Positions 44,274 to 53,530 of a stretch of DNA of 64,000 bases are shown one piece after another. The stretch covers positions 62,001-126,000 of the forward strand of contig NZ_JNZY01000022.1 in NCBI RefSeq assembly GCF_000717655.1, read 5' to 3'. The stretch's first letter is position 1; each line of letters starts with the position of its first letter. Made by a program: the position numbers and the translations under genes. Origin of the DNA: Streptomyces katrae. Lineage in GTDB: Bacteria; Actinomycetota; Actinomycetes; Streptomycetales; Streptomycetaceae. The notes beneath the pieces were generated by a model, which was not told where the DNA came from, made no database searches, and was given only the letters and a program-made list of their open reading frames with translations.

Positions 44274-46802
44274 TCAGACGTGTTGTCCGACGCTGTCGAA
44301 CACCCGGCAGTCGAAGAAGTCCTCGCCTTCGGACAGCAGGTACGCCTGCGCCTCGCCCACGTGGAAGTACATCCCGTGCAGCTCCAGCGTGCCCTCCGCG
44401 AGCCGCCGGGCCACCGATTCGTGCGCCCGCAGGTGCTCCAGCTGCTGCACCACGTTGGTCAGGCACAGCTGCTCCACGGCATCAGCCGGGAGCCGGCCCG
44501 CGATCCGGGCCCAGGCGTGGTGGCGGCTGGCCATGCGCTCCAGGCTGGGCAGCCCGTGCCGCAGCCACCGGCGCAGCGGGGTCACCGGGGCCCCGGGCGT
44601 GGAGTTCAGCAGCGCCTGCATGGCCCCGCACCCGGAGTGCCCGCACACCGTGATGCTGTCCACCTGGAGGACGTCCACGGCGTACTCGATGGCCGCCGCG
44701 ACCGAATCGTCCGTCGCCTCGGCGCCCGGCAGGGGCACCAGGTTGCCGACGTTGCGGACCGTGAACAGGTCGCCGGGACCGCTGGCCGTGATCATGCTGG
44801 TCACCAGGCGGGAGTCCGCGCAGGTCAGGAACAGCTGCGAGGGCCGCTGCCCCTCCCGGGCGAGCCGGGCCAGCTCGTCGCGGACGTGCGGCGCGGTATC
44901 CCGCTGGAAGGCGCTGATCCCGCTGGCCAGTTGGCCGGCTCCGCGGCGGCGCGGGGCCGGGGGCTCCGCCGCCTCCACCGCCTCCGCCGCGTCGGGGGCC
45001 GGGGCTGCGCCGGGGATCGTACGCCCGTCCTCCGGCCGGTGGTCGCAGTGGTTCTTCCAGGGGGTCCAGGGGCGGCAGCAGTGGTGCCCGCCGCGCGGGG
45101 ACCTCTCGGCGTCTTCCGGGGTGTGGTCCGGGCGGTCGGCGTGTTCCGGCCGGTACGCGCCGGCCATCCGGGTGGTGGAGCGGCCGGTGATCTCGAGCGA
45201 GCCCCCGTGCGCCAGATGGGAGTCCTGCCAGTCCTGGAGCGTCTCGTACGCCGCGTGGTCCATGAACGAGCCGTCCAGCTCGACCACCACGCGCCCGCCG
45301 GGCGGGATCTGGTTCAGCACCCGGCTCAGCCGAGGCACCGCGAGGAAGGTCAACTGCCCGCGCGCCGACACCCGGTGGACCCCGCCCTCCACCTCGACCG
45401 TGATCCGGGTCCTGGCCAGCCGGTGCAGGGCCATCGCGACGGCCACGGCGATGCCGATGGTGACGCCCGCCAGTACCCCGCCGAGTACGACCGCAGCGAT
45501 CGTCGTCACGTAGACGAGGATCTCGCGGTGCCGGGTGATCGTACGCAGGTGGGTGGCGTTCACCATCTGCACGCCCAGCGCCATCACCAGGGCGGCCAGC
45601 GCGGCGAGCGGGATCAGGTCGAGGACCGGGACGAACAGCGCCGCCGCGAGCAGGACCCAGAGGCCGTGCAGCATGACCGACCGCCGGGTGGCGGCCCCGG
45701 ACTTGACGTTCGCCACGCTGCGGACGGCGCCGCCCGCGATGGGCAGCCCGCCCAGCGCTCCGGAGAGGATGTTCGCGGCGCCCTGGCCGCGCAGCTCCCG
45801 GTCGAGGTCGGCGCGCGGCGGCCGGTTGCCCGTACGCCGCTGGGAGGCGATCAGCTTGTCGGTGGCGACCGCGGACAGCAGGGATTCCACGCTGCCGACC
45901 AGGGTGACCGTCAGGACGGCCGCGACGATGCCGAGGACGGGCCCCGCGGGCAGCTCGGGCAGGGCATGGCTCCGCCAGGACGGCAGGTCGACCCGGGGCA
46001 GGCTGAGCCCGGCCAGCGCGGCGAACGCCGTGGCCGTGGCGACGGCGGCGAGCGCGGCCGGCACCTTGCGCAGGGCGAGCCCCAGCCGCCCGGGCAGCCG
46101 CGGCCAGCCGAGCAGCACGACCAGGGTCACGGCGCTGACGCCGAGCGCCGCCGGGTGCAGGTGGGCCAACTGGGCGGGCAGCCCCTTGACGTTGGCGACG
46201 GCGGAGCTCTGCGGGGTGCCGCCGAGGACGATGTGCAGCTGGGACAGCGCGATCGTGACGCCGACGCCCGCGAGCATGCCGTGCACGATGGCCGGGCTGA
46301 CCATGAGCGCGGACCGGGCGGTGCGCAGCGCGGCGAGCCCGAGCTGGCAGCAACCCGCGACCACGGTGATGGCGCAGGTGGTGCGCCAGCCGTAGCGCTG
46401 GATCAACTCGGCCGTGACGACGGTGAGTCCGGTCGCGGGCCCGCTCACCAGGAGGGGCGTGCCGCCGAGTCGCCCGGCCACGATCCCGCCGACGGCCGCT
46501 GCGACCAGGCCCGCCTGGAGCGGGGCGCCGGTGGCCAGGGCGATGCCGAGGGAGAGCGGCAGGGCGATCAGGAAGACGGTCAGGGAGGCGGAGAGATCGG
46601 CGTGGAAGTCGGCGCGGTGCCCCCTGCGGGGCGCGCCGCCGGGCTTGCTGCCGGTCTTGCCGCCGGTTGTGCTGCCGGTTGTGGCGCCGGCCTTGCGGCC
46701 GAAGTTGCTGCCGGCGGTCGGGCCGTCGGGCGTGTCGCAGGGATTGCTGCCGGGCTTGCGCCCGATCTCGTCGGCGGCGGGCAGGGGGGAAGTGGCTGTC
46801 AT
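44274..46802 (-). CDS. SulP anion transporter fused to beta-carbonic anhydrase
   Basis: This 842-residue fusion has three parts. Residues 1-65 are an extension with repeated Thr-Gly-Gly-Lys-type units. About 65-430 are the SulP transport domain with 10 or more membrane segments, starting at the Phe-His-Ala-Asp-Leu-Ser-Ala-Ser-Leu-Thr-Val-Phe stretch, followed by a STAS-like region with VVVELDGSFMDHAAYE. The C-terminal third is a beta-carbonic anhydrase with zinc ligands in LTCADSRL and CGHSGCGAM. The natural reading is bicarbonate transport coupled to CO2/HCO3- interconversion. It is divergent from the deacetylase-like gene. Confidence 0.92.
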   Translation of the reverse strand: MTATSPLPAADEIGRKPGSNPCDTPDGPTAGSNFGRKAGATTGSTTGGKTGSKPGGAPRRGHRADFHADLSASLTVFLIALPLSLGIALATGAPLQAGLVAAAVGGIVAGRLGGTPLLVSGPATGLTVVTAELIQRYGWRTTCAITVVAGCCQLGLAALRTARSALMVSPAIVHGMLAGVGVTIALSQLHIVLGGTPQSSAVANVKGLPAQLAHLHPAALGVSAVTLVVLLGWPRLPGRLGLALRKVPAALAAVATATAFAALAGLSLPRVDLPSWRSHALPELPAGPVLGIVAAVLTVTLVGSVESLLSAVATDKLIASQRRTGNRPPRADLDRELRGQGAANILSGALGGLPIAGGAVRSVANVKSGAATRRSVMLHGLWVLLAAALFVPVLDLIPLAALAALVMALGVQMVNATHLRTITRHREILVYVTTIAAVVLGGVLAGVTIGIAVAVAMALHRLARTRITVEVEGGVHRVSARGQLTFLAVPRLSRVLNQIPPGGRVVVELDGSFMDHAAYETLQDWQDSHLAHGGSLEITGRSTTRMAGAYRPEHADRPDHTPEDAERSPRGGHHCCRPWTPWKNHCDHRPEDGRTIPGAAPAPDAAEAVEAAEPPAPRRRGAGQLASGISAFQRDTAPHVRDELARLAREGQRPSQLFLTCADSRLVTSMITASGPGDLFTVRNVGNLVPLPGAEATDDSVAAAIEYAVDVLQVDSITVCGHSGCGAMQALLNSTPGAPVTPLRRWLRHGLPSLERMASRHHAWARIAGRLPADAVEQLCLTNVVQQLEHLRAHESVARRLAEGTLELHGMYFHVGEAQAYLLSEGEDFFDCRVFDSVGQHV

Positions 46803-47035
46803 AGGTTCCCGTCTCCTCTACGGAGGGATGAAGCGGCGGGAGTCTCAACACTCAGTAAATGAAAGGTAATGGAGAGTAAAGGATCGTGGGGGGCAATAGG
46901 GGCAAACGGCTTATGAAATAGCACTCAAGGGTGATTAAGCATTTTGTCCGGCTTGTCACATCATCTTCACGGCGGACCGCATGGGACGTTGCGGCGCGGA
47001 AGACCCGCAATGGAACCGCGAGGAGAGGTGGACGG

Positions 47036-48349
47036 ATGATCGCCGCCACGAAGAAGATCGCCGGCGGCCTGGTCGCCACGGCGCTGGTGCTGGGCGTCGC
47101 CGGGTGCAGCACCTCGGAACCCGCCAAACCCCCCTCCCCCGGGGGTCCGAACGGCAAGAAGGGCGCCGCCGCCCCGGAGGCCGCCCCCGGCAGTGTCAAC
47201 CGGCTCATCGGCGACGGCTCGACCGCGTACACGGGTGCGCAGCCGAACGTGCACAAGCCGCAGAAGCTGAAGCCCGGTGAGAAGCCGCCCCAGTTCGTGG
47301 TGTTCTCGTGGGACGGGGCCGGCGAGGACAGCCAGAAGCTCTTCTCGCACTTCCGCGAGGTCGGCAAGAAGTACAACGCCCGGATGACGTACTTCCTCAG
47401 CGGCGTGTACATGCTCCCGGAAGAGAAACGTTCCCTCTATACGGCCCCGCAGCACGAGTCCGGCCGCTCCGACATCGGCTTCGGCGATGTCCAGGGCATC
47501 AAGGACACGGCCACCCAGGTCCGCGCGGCCTGGCTCGAGGGCAACGAGATCGGCACCCACTTCAACGGCCACTTCTGCGGCCCCGACGGCGGCGTCGGCA
47601 CCTGGTCCGTGCCGGAATGGAAGAGCGAGATCAACCAGGCCAAGTCCTTCGTCAAGAACTGGAAGACCAACACGCCGGACCTGAAGGGCCTGGAGCCGCT
47701 CCCGTTCGACTACGACAAGGAGCTCATCGGCGCCCGGACCCCGTGCCTCGAAGGCCAGAAGAACTTCATGCTGGCGGCCAAGGACATGGGTTTCCGCTAC
47801 GACTCCAGCGGCATCAGCAAGCAGATCTGGCCGAAGAAGACGGACGGGCTCTGGGACGTCCCGCTCCAGCTGGTGCCCATGCCGGGCCGGGCCTTCGACA
47901 CCCTGAGCATGGACTACAACTACCTGGTCAACCAGTCCGGGACGACCACCCAGGGCGACCCCTCGCAGCACGCGTACTGGGGCGAGCAGATGCGCGAAGG
48001 CCTCCAGCAGGCCTTCGACCGCGTCTACCAGGGCAACCGCGCGCCGCTGATCATCGGCAACCACTTCGAGTCCTGGAACGGCGGCACCTACATGAAGGCC
48101 GTCGAGGACTCCATCCAGTCGATGTGCACGCAGAAGGAGGTCCGCTGCGTGCCGTTCCGCGAGCTGGTCGACTGGCTCGATGCGCAGGACCCGAAGGTCC
48201 TGGAGTGGATGCGCGGCCTCGACGTCGGCGAGGCGCCCAAGGAGGGCTGGACGAAGTTCCTGACGGCGGGGCCGCCGGCCAAGCCGGCCGCCCCCGCCGG
48301 GGTCAAGCCGGCTGCGGAGCCGGCTGAAGAGGATGCGGACGAGGACTGA
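47036..48349 (+). CDS. Polysaccharide-deacetylase-like lipoprotein
   Basis: This 437-residue protein has a lipoprotein signal peptide with lipobox LGVAGC at about residues 20-25, a Pro/Gly-rich linker, and a catalytic-type domain starting VVFSWDGAGEDSQKLFSHF. A later EIGTHFNGHFCG resembles the metal-binding His pair of NodB-type deacetylases. The NodB motif 1 TFDDG is changed to SWDGA, so activity on N-acetylated wall sugars is uncertain. The ATG at 47036 follows GAGAGGTGG. The 3' end overlaps the convergent ATPase gene by 47 bases. Confidence 0.8.
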   Translation: MIAATKKIAGGLVATALVLGVAGCSTSEPAKPPSPGGPNGKKGAAAPEAAPGSVNRLIGDGSTAYTGAQPNVHKPQKLKPGEKPPQFVVFSWDGAGEDSQKLFSHFREVGKKYNARMTYFLSGVYMLPEEKRSLYTAPQHESGRSDIGFGDVQGIKDTATQVRAAWLEGNEIGTHFNGHFCGPDGGVGTWSVPEWKSEINQAKSFVKNWKTNTPDLKGLEPLPFDYDKELIGARTPCLEGQKNFMLAAKDMGFRYDSSGISKQIWPKKTDGLWDVPLQLVPMPGRAFDTLSMDYNYLVNQSGTTTQGDPSQHAYWGEQMREGLQQAFDRVYQGNRAPLIIGNHFESWNGGTYMKAVEDSIQSMCTQKEVRCVPFRELVDWLDAQDPKVLEWMRGLDVGEAPKEGWTKFLTAGPPAKPAAPAGVKPAAEPAEEDADED

Positions 48350-49343
48350 CGAGGTCCGGGGCCGCGGGCTCGCAGCCGGTGGTCTCCCGCAGGACGAAAC
48401 CGGGGTCGACCTGGGCGGCCAGGTCGACCCCGGTCTTGGTGTTGCCCCAGCTCTCCGCGTTCCGCAGGTGGAAGTGGACCATCTGCTCGGTGTACCGCTC
48501 CCAGTCGCGGTGGGCGTACGAGTCGTCGGCCGCGTCCTGGAGGGCCTGCAGGGCCAGCCGGTTGCTCGCCTCGAGCAGCTCGAACGCCGCCGGGCGGCCC
48601 TTCTCCATCGCCCGCACCCAGTCGGAGTGCCCGACGGTGACGAGCAGGTCCTCTCCGACCTCGTCCTGGAGGAACTCGATGTCGTCCGTGCCCTGCACCT
48701 TGTTGCCGATGACCTTGAGTGCGACCCCGAAGTCCCGGGCGTACTCCTTGTACTGGCGGTAGACCGAGATGCCCTTGCGGGTGGGCTCGGCGACCAGGAA
48801 GGTCACGTCGAAGCGGGTGAACATGCCCGAGGCGAAGGAGTCCGAGCCGGCGGTCATGTCGACCACGACGTACTCGTCCGGGCCGTCGACCAGATGGTTG
48901 AGGCAGAGTTCGACCGCCCCGACCTTGGAGTGGTAGCAGGCGACGCCGAGGTCCGCCTCGGTGAACGGCCCGGTGGCCATCAGCCGGACGGGCTCCCCGT
49001 CGAGCAGCAGCGTGCGCGCGCAGGCGTCGTACACCGGGTTGTCCTCGGTGACTCGCAGCAGGCGCGACCCGGCGCCGGGCGGCGTGGTCTTGATCATCGT
49101 GTCGGCGGAGGCGATGCGCGGGTTGGAGCCCCGCAGGTACTCCTTGATCAGGGGCAGGTGCGCGCCCAGGGCGGGCAGCGCGGCGGCCTCGTCCTCGCCG
49201 AGTCCGAGGGCGGCGCCCAGGTGCTGGTTGATGTCGGCGTCCACCGCGACGACGGGGGCCTCATTGGCGGCGAGGTGGCGGATGAAGAGGGAGGACAGGG
49301 TCGTCTTGCCGCTGCCGCCCTTTCCCACGAAAGCGATCTTCAT
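48303..49343 (-). CDS. CooC/ParA-like P-loop ATPase
   Basis: This 346-residue ATPase starts MKIAFVGKGGSGKTTLSSLF, the deviant Walker A of the MinD/CooC group, followed by VDADINQHLG and VVVDMTAGSD. CooC-type members help load metals such as nickel; this actinobacterial form is of unknown function. The C-terminal ~40 residues are Pro-rich and encoded in the overlap with the convergent gene, suggesting the tail is dispensable. The start at 49343 coincides with the conserved N terminus. Confidence 0.85.
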   Translation of the reverse strand: MKIAFVGKGGSGKTTLSSLFIRHLAANEAPVVAVDADINQHLGAALGLGEDEAAALPALGAHLPLIKEYLRGSNPRIASADTMIKTTPPGAGSRLLRVTEDNPVYDACARTLLLDGEPVRLMATGPFTEADLGVACYHSKVGAVELCLNHLVDGPDEYVVVDMTAGSDSFASGMFTRFDVTFLVAEPTRKGISVYRQYKEYARDFGVALKVIGNKVQGTDDIEFLQDEVGEDLLVTVGHSDWVRAMEKGRPAAFELLEASNRLALQALQDAADDSYAHRDWERYTEQMVHFHLRNAESWGNTKTGVDLAAQVDPGFVLRETTGCEPAAPDLVSPRPHPLQPAPQPA

Positions 49344-49452
49344 GTTCACGAAGCGTAGTCGGTCGGTCGCTTTGTGTGGTGCTTGTACGTGAAGAAGACC
49401 ACTCCAAGGAGGGGTCGGTGACGAGGCGGTCCAGTGCGTAGGCTCCCTACTT

Positions 49453-50274
49453 ATGAGTAGCACTTCTGACCCGCTGGCCGCCCTGGGTTCGCTCCCGGGC
49501 GTCGCCGAATCCGTGGATTCCGTACGCAAGGCCGTGGACCGCGTCTACGGGCACCGGGTGATGCGCCGGCGCAGCGGAGAGATCACCTCGGAGGCCGCGC
49601 TGCGCGGGGCCCGTGCGAGCGCGGCGCTGTCCGGGGCGGACTGGGCGCTGGAGGAGGTGCGCCGCCGGACCGACTTCGGGGCGGAGTCGGAGGCGCGCAC
49701 GGTGGGAGCCGCGCTGCGCCTGACGGCGGAAGCCGGCCAGCTGCTGAGCATCTGGCGCCAGTCGCCGCTGCGGGTGCTGGCGCGCCTGCACCTGGTGGCC
49801 TGCGGGTCTACGGCCGACGGTGACGTGGTGGGACGCCCGCGACTGGCGGGCGAGTCGGTGGACGAGCCGCTGATCACCGCTGCGCTGCCCACCGCGGAGG
49901 AGGTGGCGGGCCGCCTGGACGGCCTGTCCCGGCTGATCATCGCGGGCGGCTCGGCTCCGGCGCTGGTCACGTCGGCGGTGGTGCACGGCGAATTGCTGGC
50001 GCTGCGTCCGTTCGGCTCGTACAACGGCCTGGTCGCGCGGGCGGCGGAGCGGATCGTGTTGATCAACAGCGGTCTGGACCCGAAGGCGATCTGCCCGGCG
50101 GAGGTCGGCCACGCGGAGCAGGGGCGGGACGCGTACCTGGCCGCTTTCGAGGGCTACGTCTCCGGGACGGCGGAGGGGATGGCGGCCTGGATCGCGCACT
50201 GCGGCCGCGCGATCGAGCTCGGCGTCCGCGAGTCGACGGCGGTCTGCGAGGCCCTGCAGCGAGGCGCGGCGTAG
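49453..50274 (+). CDS. Fic/Doc-fold protein with degenerate active site
   Basis: This 273-residue helical protein has a segment VVHGELLALRPFGSYNGLVARAAER that aligns by eye with the Fic motif HPFxxGNGRxxR, but the catalytic His is Arg185 and the GNGR loop is SYNGLVAR. Fic proteins normally AMPylate or phosphorylate target proteins; this one is probably inactive in that sense or has changed chemistry. It is divergent from the ATPase gene. The product is often labelled oxidoreductase in Streptomyces genomes, which I see no support for. Confidence 0.65.
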   Translation: MSSTSDPLAALGSLPGVAESVDSVRKAVDRVYGHRVMRRRSGEITSEAALRGARASAALSGADWALEEVRRRTDFGAESEARTVGAALRLTAEAGQLLSIWRQSPLRVLARLHLVACGSTADGDVVGRPRLAGESVDEPLITAALPTAEEVAGRLDGLSRLIIAGGSAPALVTSAVVHGELLALRPFGSYNGLVARAAERIVLINSGLDPKAICPAEVGHAEQGRDAYLAAFEGYVSGTAEGMAAWIAHCGRAIELGVRESTAVCEALQRGAA

Positions 50275-50899
50275 GAGGCGGCTCCGGACGCGGGGCTACG
50301 GACGCAGGGCTGCGGAGGCTGGGCTACGGACAAAGGCCGCGGCGCAGGGTTGCGCATTGCGCACACAGGGCCGCGGACACAGGGTTGCGGCGACACCGTC
50401 TTGCTTTGGTGTCGCCGCTGGCATTTACGCCCAGTTACCAAGCGTCCTCGATATTTGCCCATCAGGTCGGGGACTTTGCCCGTTACCTGGTGCGGCTGGC
50501 CCGTAATCGACGGGTCGACGTCGCGTGGGTGCTCGGCGTTCATGCTTCGGTCCGTGGGCCTTACTGCGTTTTAAAGATGATCCTCTCGGATGTTCTTTGG
50601 TCTCGCGGGCCGTTGACTCCTTTGTACTCCGCTTAGCTGACAAGCGGAACCCCTCCCCACTTTTTTTACCTTCCAGGACGTCCCAGCCCACACCGGACAC
50701 CCCGCATCCCCGCAGCTCAGCCCCCTAAGCCGCCCCGGGCCCCCGCCTGCCCACCCGCACGGGGCAACCCACCCATCCCTGACGGAGCCGCCCCTCCCGG
50801 TCCGGCGGAAACCGCTTCAGGCGGCCCTGCGGGAGCGGCCCCTCACCAACCCGGCGGGGCCGGCCATCCAGCCTTGCGGGATCGGCCATTCCCGGGCTG

Positions 50900-51350
50900 C
50901 CGAAACCCGCCCACGCCGCCGTGCGGGAACCGCCATTCCAGGGCCACCGAAACTGCCCTCAGCGGCCTTGCCGGAGCCGGAATTCCCACTTCGCCGAAGG
51001 GGCACGTGCGGCCTTTCGGGAGCTGGAGTTCTCCAGCCGCCGGGCCGTCATCCAGCCTTGCCGGAGCCGTCGCTCCTGCTCCGCCGAGTCTGGCCCCCGC
51101 CGCCTCGCGGGAGCCGCCATTCCCAGGCCGCCGGAACAGGCACACGCCGCGGGCTTTCGGGAGCCGGCATTCCGGCCCGAGCCCGGCGGGGCCGGCCTCC
51201 AGCCCTGGCAGGGCCCCCTCTCCTGGTCCGCATAAACCGGTCCACGCCGCCGTGTCGCAGCCGGCCTTCCCAGCCCGCCGATCCACGCCACCTTGCCGGA
51301 GCCGGCTCCGGCGGTTCCTGGGCACTCGGCCGGGTCGGAGCCGACACACC
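50900..51350. repeat. Degenerate ~50-bp repeats, first block
   Basis: Units sharing a core like TGCGGGAGCCGCCATTCC recur near 50922, 50969, 51057, 51106 and 51156 with spacings of about 48-50 bases or multiples. They are more diverged than the second block and have no coding signal. Confidence 0.55.
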
Positions 51351-51558
51351 GATCATTGGGCTGGCACACCCCGCGCGGTGGGGCGGCACATCCAGCCCGC
51401 CGGCGTTTGAAGCGCGGGGGTTCGGGGGCGGAGCCCCGGGTCTTCGAGCTGCGTCGGCTGTTGCGGCGCGGCTCCGCGCGGAGTTGCCCGTGGCGAGGGG
51501 GTGGCGGCGCGGGTCCGGCGGAGTCCCTGGGCCCACGAGCCGTGCCGGTGATCGCGAC

Positions 51559-52060
51559 GCGGGTCCGGGCGGCCTCCGGGCCTTCGAGCCGTGCCGACGA
51601 TGGCGACGCGGGTCTTGGCGGACCCCTGGGGTCTTCGAGCCGTGCCGGCGATGGCGGCACGGGTCTTGGCGGAGCCCTGGGCCTTTGAGTCGTGCTGGTG
51701 ATGGCGGCTGAGTCGTGCGAATGATGGCCGCGCGGGTCTTGGCGGAGCCCTGGGGTCTTCGACCCATGTCGGCGATCGCGGCGCGGGTCCCGGGCGAGCC
51801 CTGGGGTCTTCGAGTCGTGCTGGTGATGGCGGCGCGGGTCTTGGCGGAGCCCTGGGGTCTTCGGCCCATGTCGGCGATCGTGGCGCGGGTCCCGGGCGAG
51901 CCCTGGGGTCTTCGAGTCGTGCTGGTGATGGCGGCGAGGCTCCCGGCGGAGCCCCCGGGCCTTTGCCGCGCACCGGCGATGGCGACGGAGCCTCCGGGCT
52001 TTTGCCGCGTACCGGTGTCGGCGGCGCGTACGCGCGGGGCCCTGGGTCCTTGAGCCGCGT
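51559..52060. repeat. 51-bp tandem repeats in alternating A/B units
   Basis: Units starting GCGGGTCTTGGCGGAGCC (A) or GCGGGTCCCGGGCGAGCC (B) begin at 51732, 51783, 51834 and 51885, exactly 51 bases apart, so A and B alternate in a 102-base higher-order repeat. More diverged units extend upstream (51608, 51659) and downstream. The 51-base period keeps reading frames open, producing spurious repetitive ORFs on both strands. Confidence 0.85.
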
Positions 52061-52104
52061 CGGCGGTGGCGGCGCGGGTCCGCGGCGCAGCCCTGGGACT
52101 CCAG

Positions 52105-52170
52105 CCCGCCCGGCGTTTGAGGGCCGGGTCCGGGCAGAGACCGGTGAACGGGAGAAGGGCGGGGCGGGGA
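52105..52170. repeat. Dispersed 66-bp GC-rich intergenic repeat, copy 2
   Basis: Begins CCCGCCCGGCGTTTGAGG and ends GGCGGGGA; it aligns without gaps over 66 bases with the element at 31353-31418. It sits at the edge of the repeat array, just before the HAD phosphatase gene. Confidence 0.75.
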
Positions 52171-52302
52171 GAGAGGCCCCGCGCAGCGGCGCCCCAGCGG
52201 CGGCATGCCACGGCGCGCCGCCGGGCGGGACCCGGCCACCACCCGGCGGGACCAGGCTGCCCGGCGGGATCAGGGCAGGACCCCGCGCCCCCCGGGGCCG
52301 CG

Positions 52303-53178
52303 TCAGGCAGGCGCGGCGGCAGCCAGTGCAGTGGCCCGCCGCCGGCTGGCGTACCAGACCAGCCCGGCGGTAGCCGCAGCCGCACCCACCGCCGCCGCAG
52401 CGACCAGCGCCGGCCGCGCCGGCATCGACAGCCCGGGCAGCCGCTGCTTCAACCGCACCGGCCGGTTGAACACCAGCACCGGCCACTCCCGCGCCACCGC
52501 CTCCTTGCGCAGAGCCCGGTCGGGATTGACCGCATGCGGATGTCCGACCGCCTCCAGCATCGGGATGTCGGTCACGGAGTCGCTGTACGCGTAGCACCGA
52601 GAGAGGTCGTACCCCTCGGACTCCGCGAGCTCCCGCACGGCCTCCGCCTTGGTGGGCCCGTAGGCGTAGTACTCGATCTCGCCGGTGAAGCAGCCGTCCT
52701 CGCCGATGACCATCCGCGTGGCGACGACCCGGTCCGCGCCGAGCATCTCGCCGATCGGCTCGACGACTTCCGCGCCTGACGTCGACACGATCACCACGTC
52801 GCGGCCCGCGGTGTGGTGCGCCTCGATCAGCGAGGCGGCCTCGTCGTAGATCAGCGGGTCGATGAGGTCGTGCAGGGTCTCGGCGACGATCTCCCGCACT
52901 TGCTGGACGTTCCACCCCTTGCAGAGGGAGGACAGGTACTCACGCATCCGTTCCATCTGATCGTGGTCGGCGCCGCCGACCAGGTAGATGAACTGGGTAT
53001 ACGCGGTACGCAGCACGGCTCGGCGGTTGATCAGGCCGCCCTGGTAGAAGGACTTGCTGAACGTCAGAGTGCTTGACTTCGCAATGACCGTCTTGTCCAG
53101 GTCGAAGAAGGCTGCGGTGCGGGGCGACGAGTGCGGCAAGGGCTGGATTTCCACGCCCCGAGCATATGCGCCCACCAT
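52303..53178 (-). CDS. HAD-superfamily IB phosphatase with C-terminal membrane segment
   Basis: This ~291-residue protein has HAD motif I AAFFDLDKTVIAKSS, motif II in VIVSTSGAEVV and motif III/IV in CYAYSDSVTDIPMLEAVG. The subfamily IB pattern, as in SerB-like and phospholipid-phosphate phosphatases, is clear. A hydrophobic segment followed by RRR close to the C terminus suggests a membrane anchor. The start is uncertain: ATG at 53178 lacks a good ribosome site and GTG at 53154 is an alternative. I recall the S. coelicolor equivalent being tagged morphological differentiation-associated. Confidence 0.85.
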   Translation of the reverse strand: MVGAYARGVEIQPLPHSSPRTAAFFDLDKTVIAKSSTLTFSKSFYQGGLINRRAVLRTAYTQFIYLVGGADHDQMERMREYLSSLCKGWNVQQVREIVAETLHDLIDPLIYDEAASLIEAHHTAGRDVVIVSTSGAEVVEPIGEMLGADRVVATRMVIGEDGCFTGEIEYYAYGPTKAEAVRELAESEGYDLSRCYAYSDSVTDIPMLEAVGHPHAVNPDRALRKEAVAREWPVLVFNRPVRLKQRLPGLSMPARPALVAAAAVGAAAATAGLVWYASRRRATALAAAAPA

Positions 53179-53301
53179 TCGGCGTAAGGTGTGGCGCGTG
53201 GGTTTGCCTGAGAAGGCTCTCGGGTACACCATGGAAGTCACGGATCGTTCGCGACCGTGCTAACCCGGTCTGGCTCCTCCCCCCCCGAGTCGGACCGTGG
53301 G

Positions 53302-53336
53302 GACGACCCCCGCTCTCCCCCCCGGCGGGGGTCGTC
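53302..53336. other. Hairpin in the region before the Tad operon
   Basis: A perfect 12-bp stem (GACGACCCCCGC at 53302-53313 and GCGGGGGTCGTC at 53325-53336) with an 11-base C-rich loop. It lies upstream of both divergent genes, so it may be a transcription attenuator or a remnant of a terminator. Confidence 0.5.
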
Positions 53337-53503
53337 GCATGTCCGGACGCGGTTCGCGTCCCTGCCTTCGGCCCCAAGTGACCATTCCTGCAGCCCTCCT
53401 TCCTCGGCGGGCCCTGCGCGGCGAAGGCCCTCACCCCCTCAGACGTGTGACGCTGCGTAGTCGTTCCGGCGCGCTCTGGAGCTCACCTGTTGGAGTGATG
53501 GAG

Positions 53504-53530
53504 TTATTCACAGGGTGTCTGTTGTCCACA
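53504..53530 (+). promoter_or_regulatory. Pair of DnaA-box-like sites
   Basis: TTATTCACA at 53504-53512 and TTGTCCACA at 53522-53530 lie 18 bases apart on the same strand in an AT-richer patch. TTGTCCACA is the preferred Streptomyces DnaA box. They are about 110 bases upstream of the CpaE-like gene. No replication gene is near, so this would be a box pair outside oriC that could titrate DnaA or regulate the Tad operon. Confidence 0.5.

Larger units (their letters stand above)
50275..52302. other. 2-kb gene desert
   Basis: No convincing gene lies between the Fic-like gene and the HAD phosphatase. Bases 50380-50680 are clearly AT-richer than the surroundings, with ORFs in both directions but codon use unlike Streptomyces genes. 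Bases about 50800-52104 are degenerate tandem repeats of roughly 50 bases, and 52105-52170 is a dispersed 66-bp repeat. Several frames stay open through the repeats only because the unit length is often a multiple of three. Confidence 0.7.

Noticed and set aside
50385..50636. Possible 83-residue gene in the AT-richer island
   Set aside because: Codon use is unlike Streptomyces genes, there is no clear ribosome site, and another frame is open on the opposite strand; evidence is too weak to call a CDS.
51715..52053. Plus-strand ORF with a 17-residue repeat, and repetitive minus-strand ORFs of the same region
   Set aside because: They arise because the DNA repeat is 51 bases long; all frames are repetitive and none has codon bias or a start signal.
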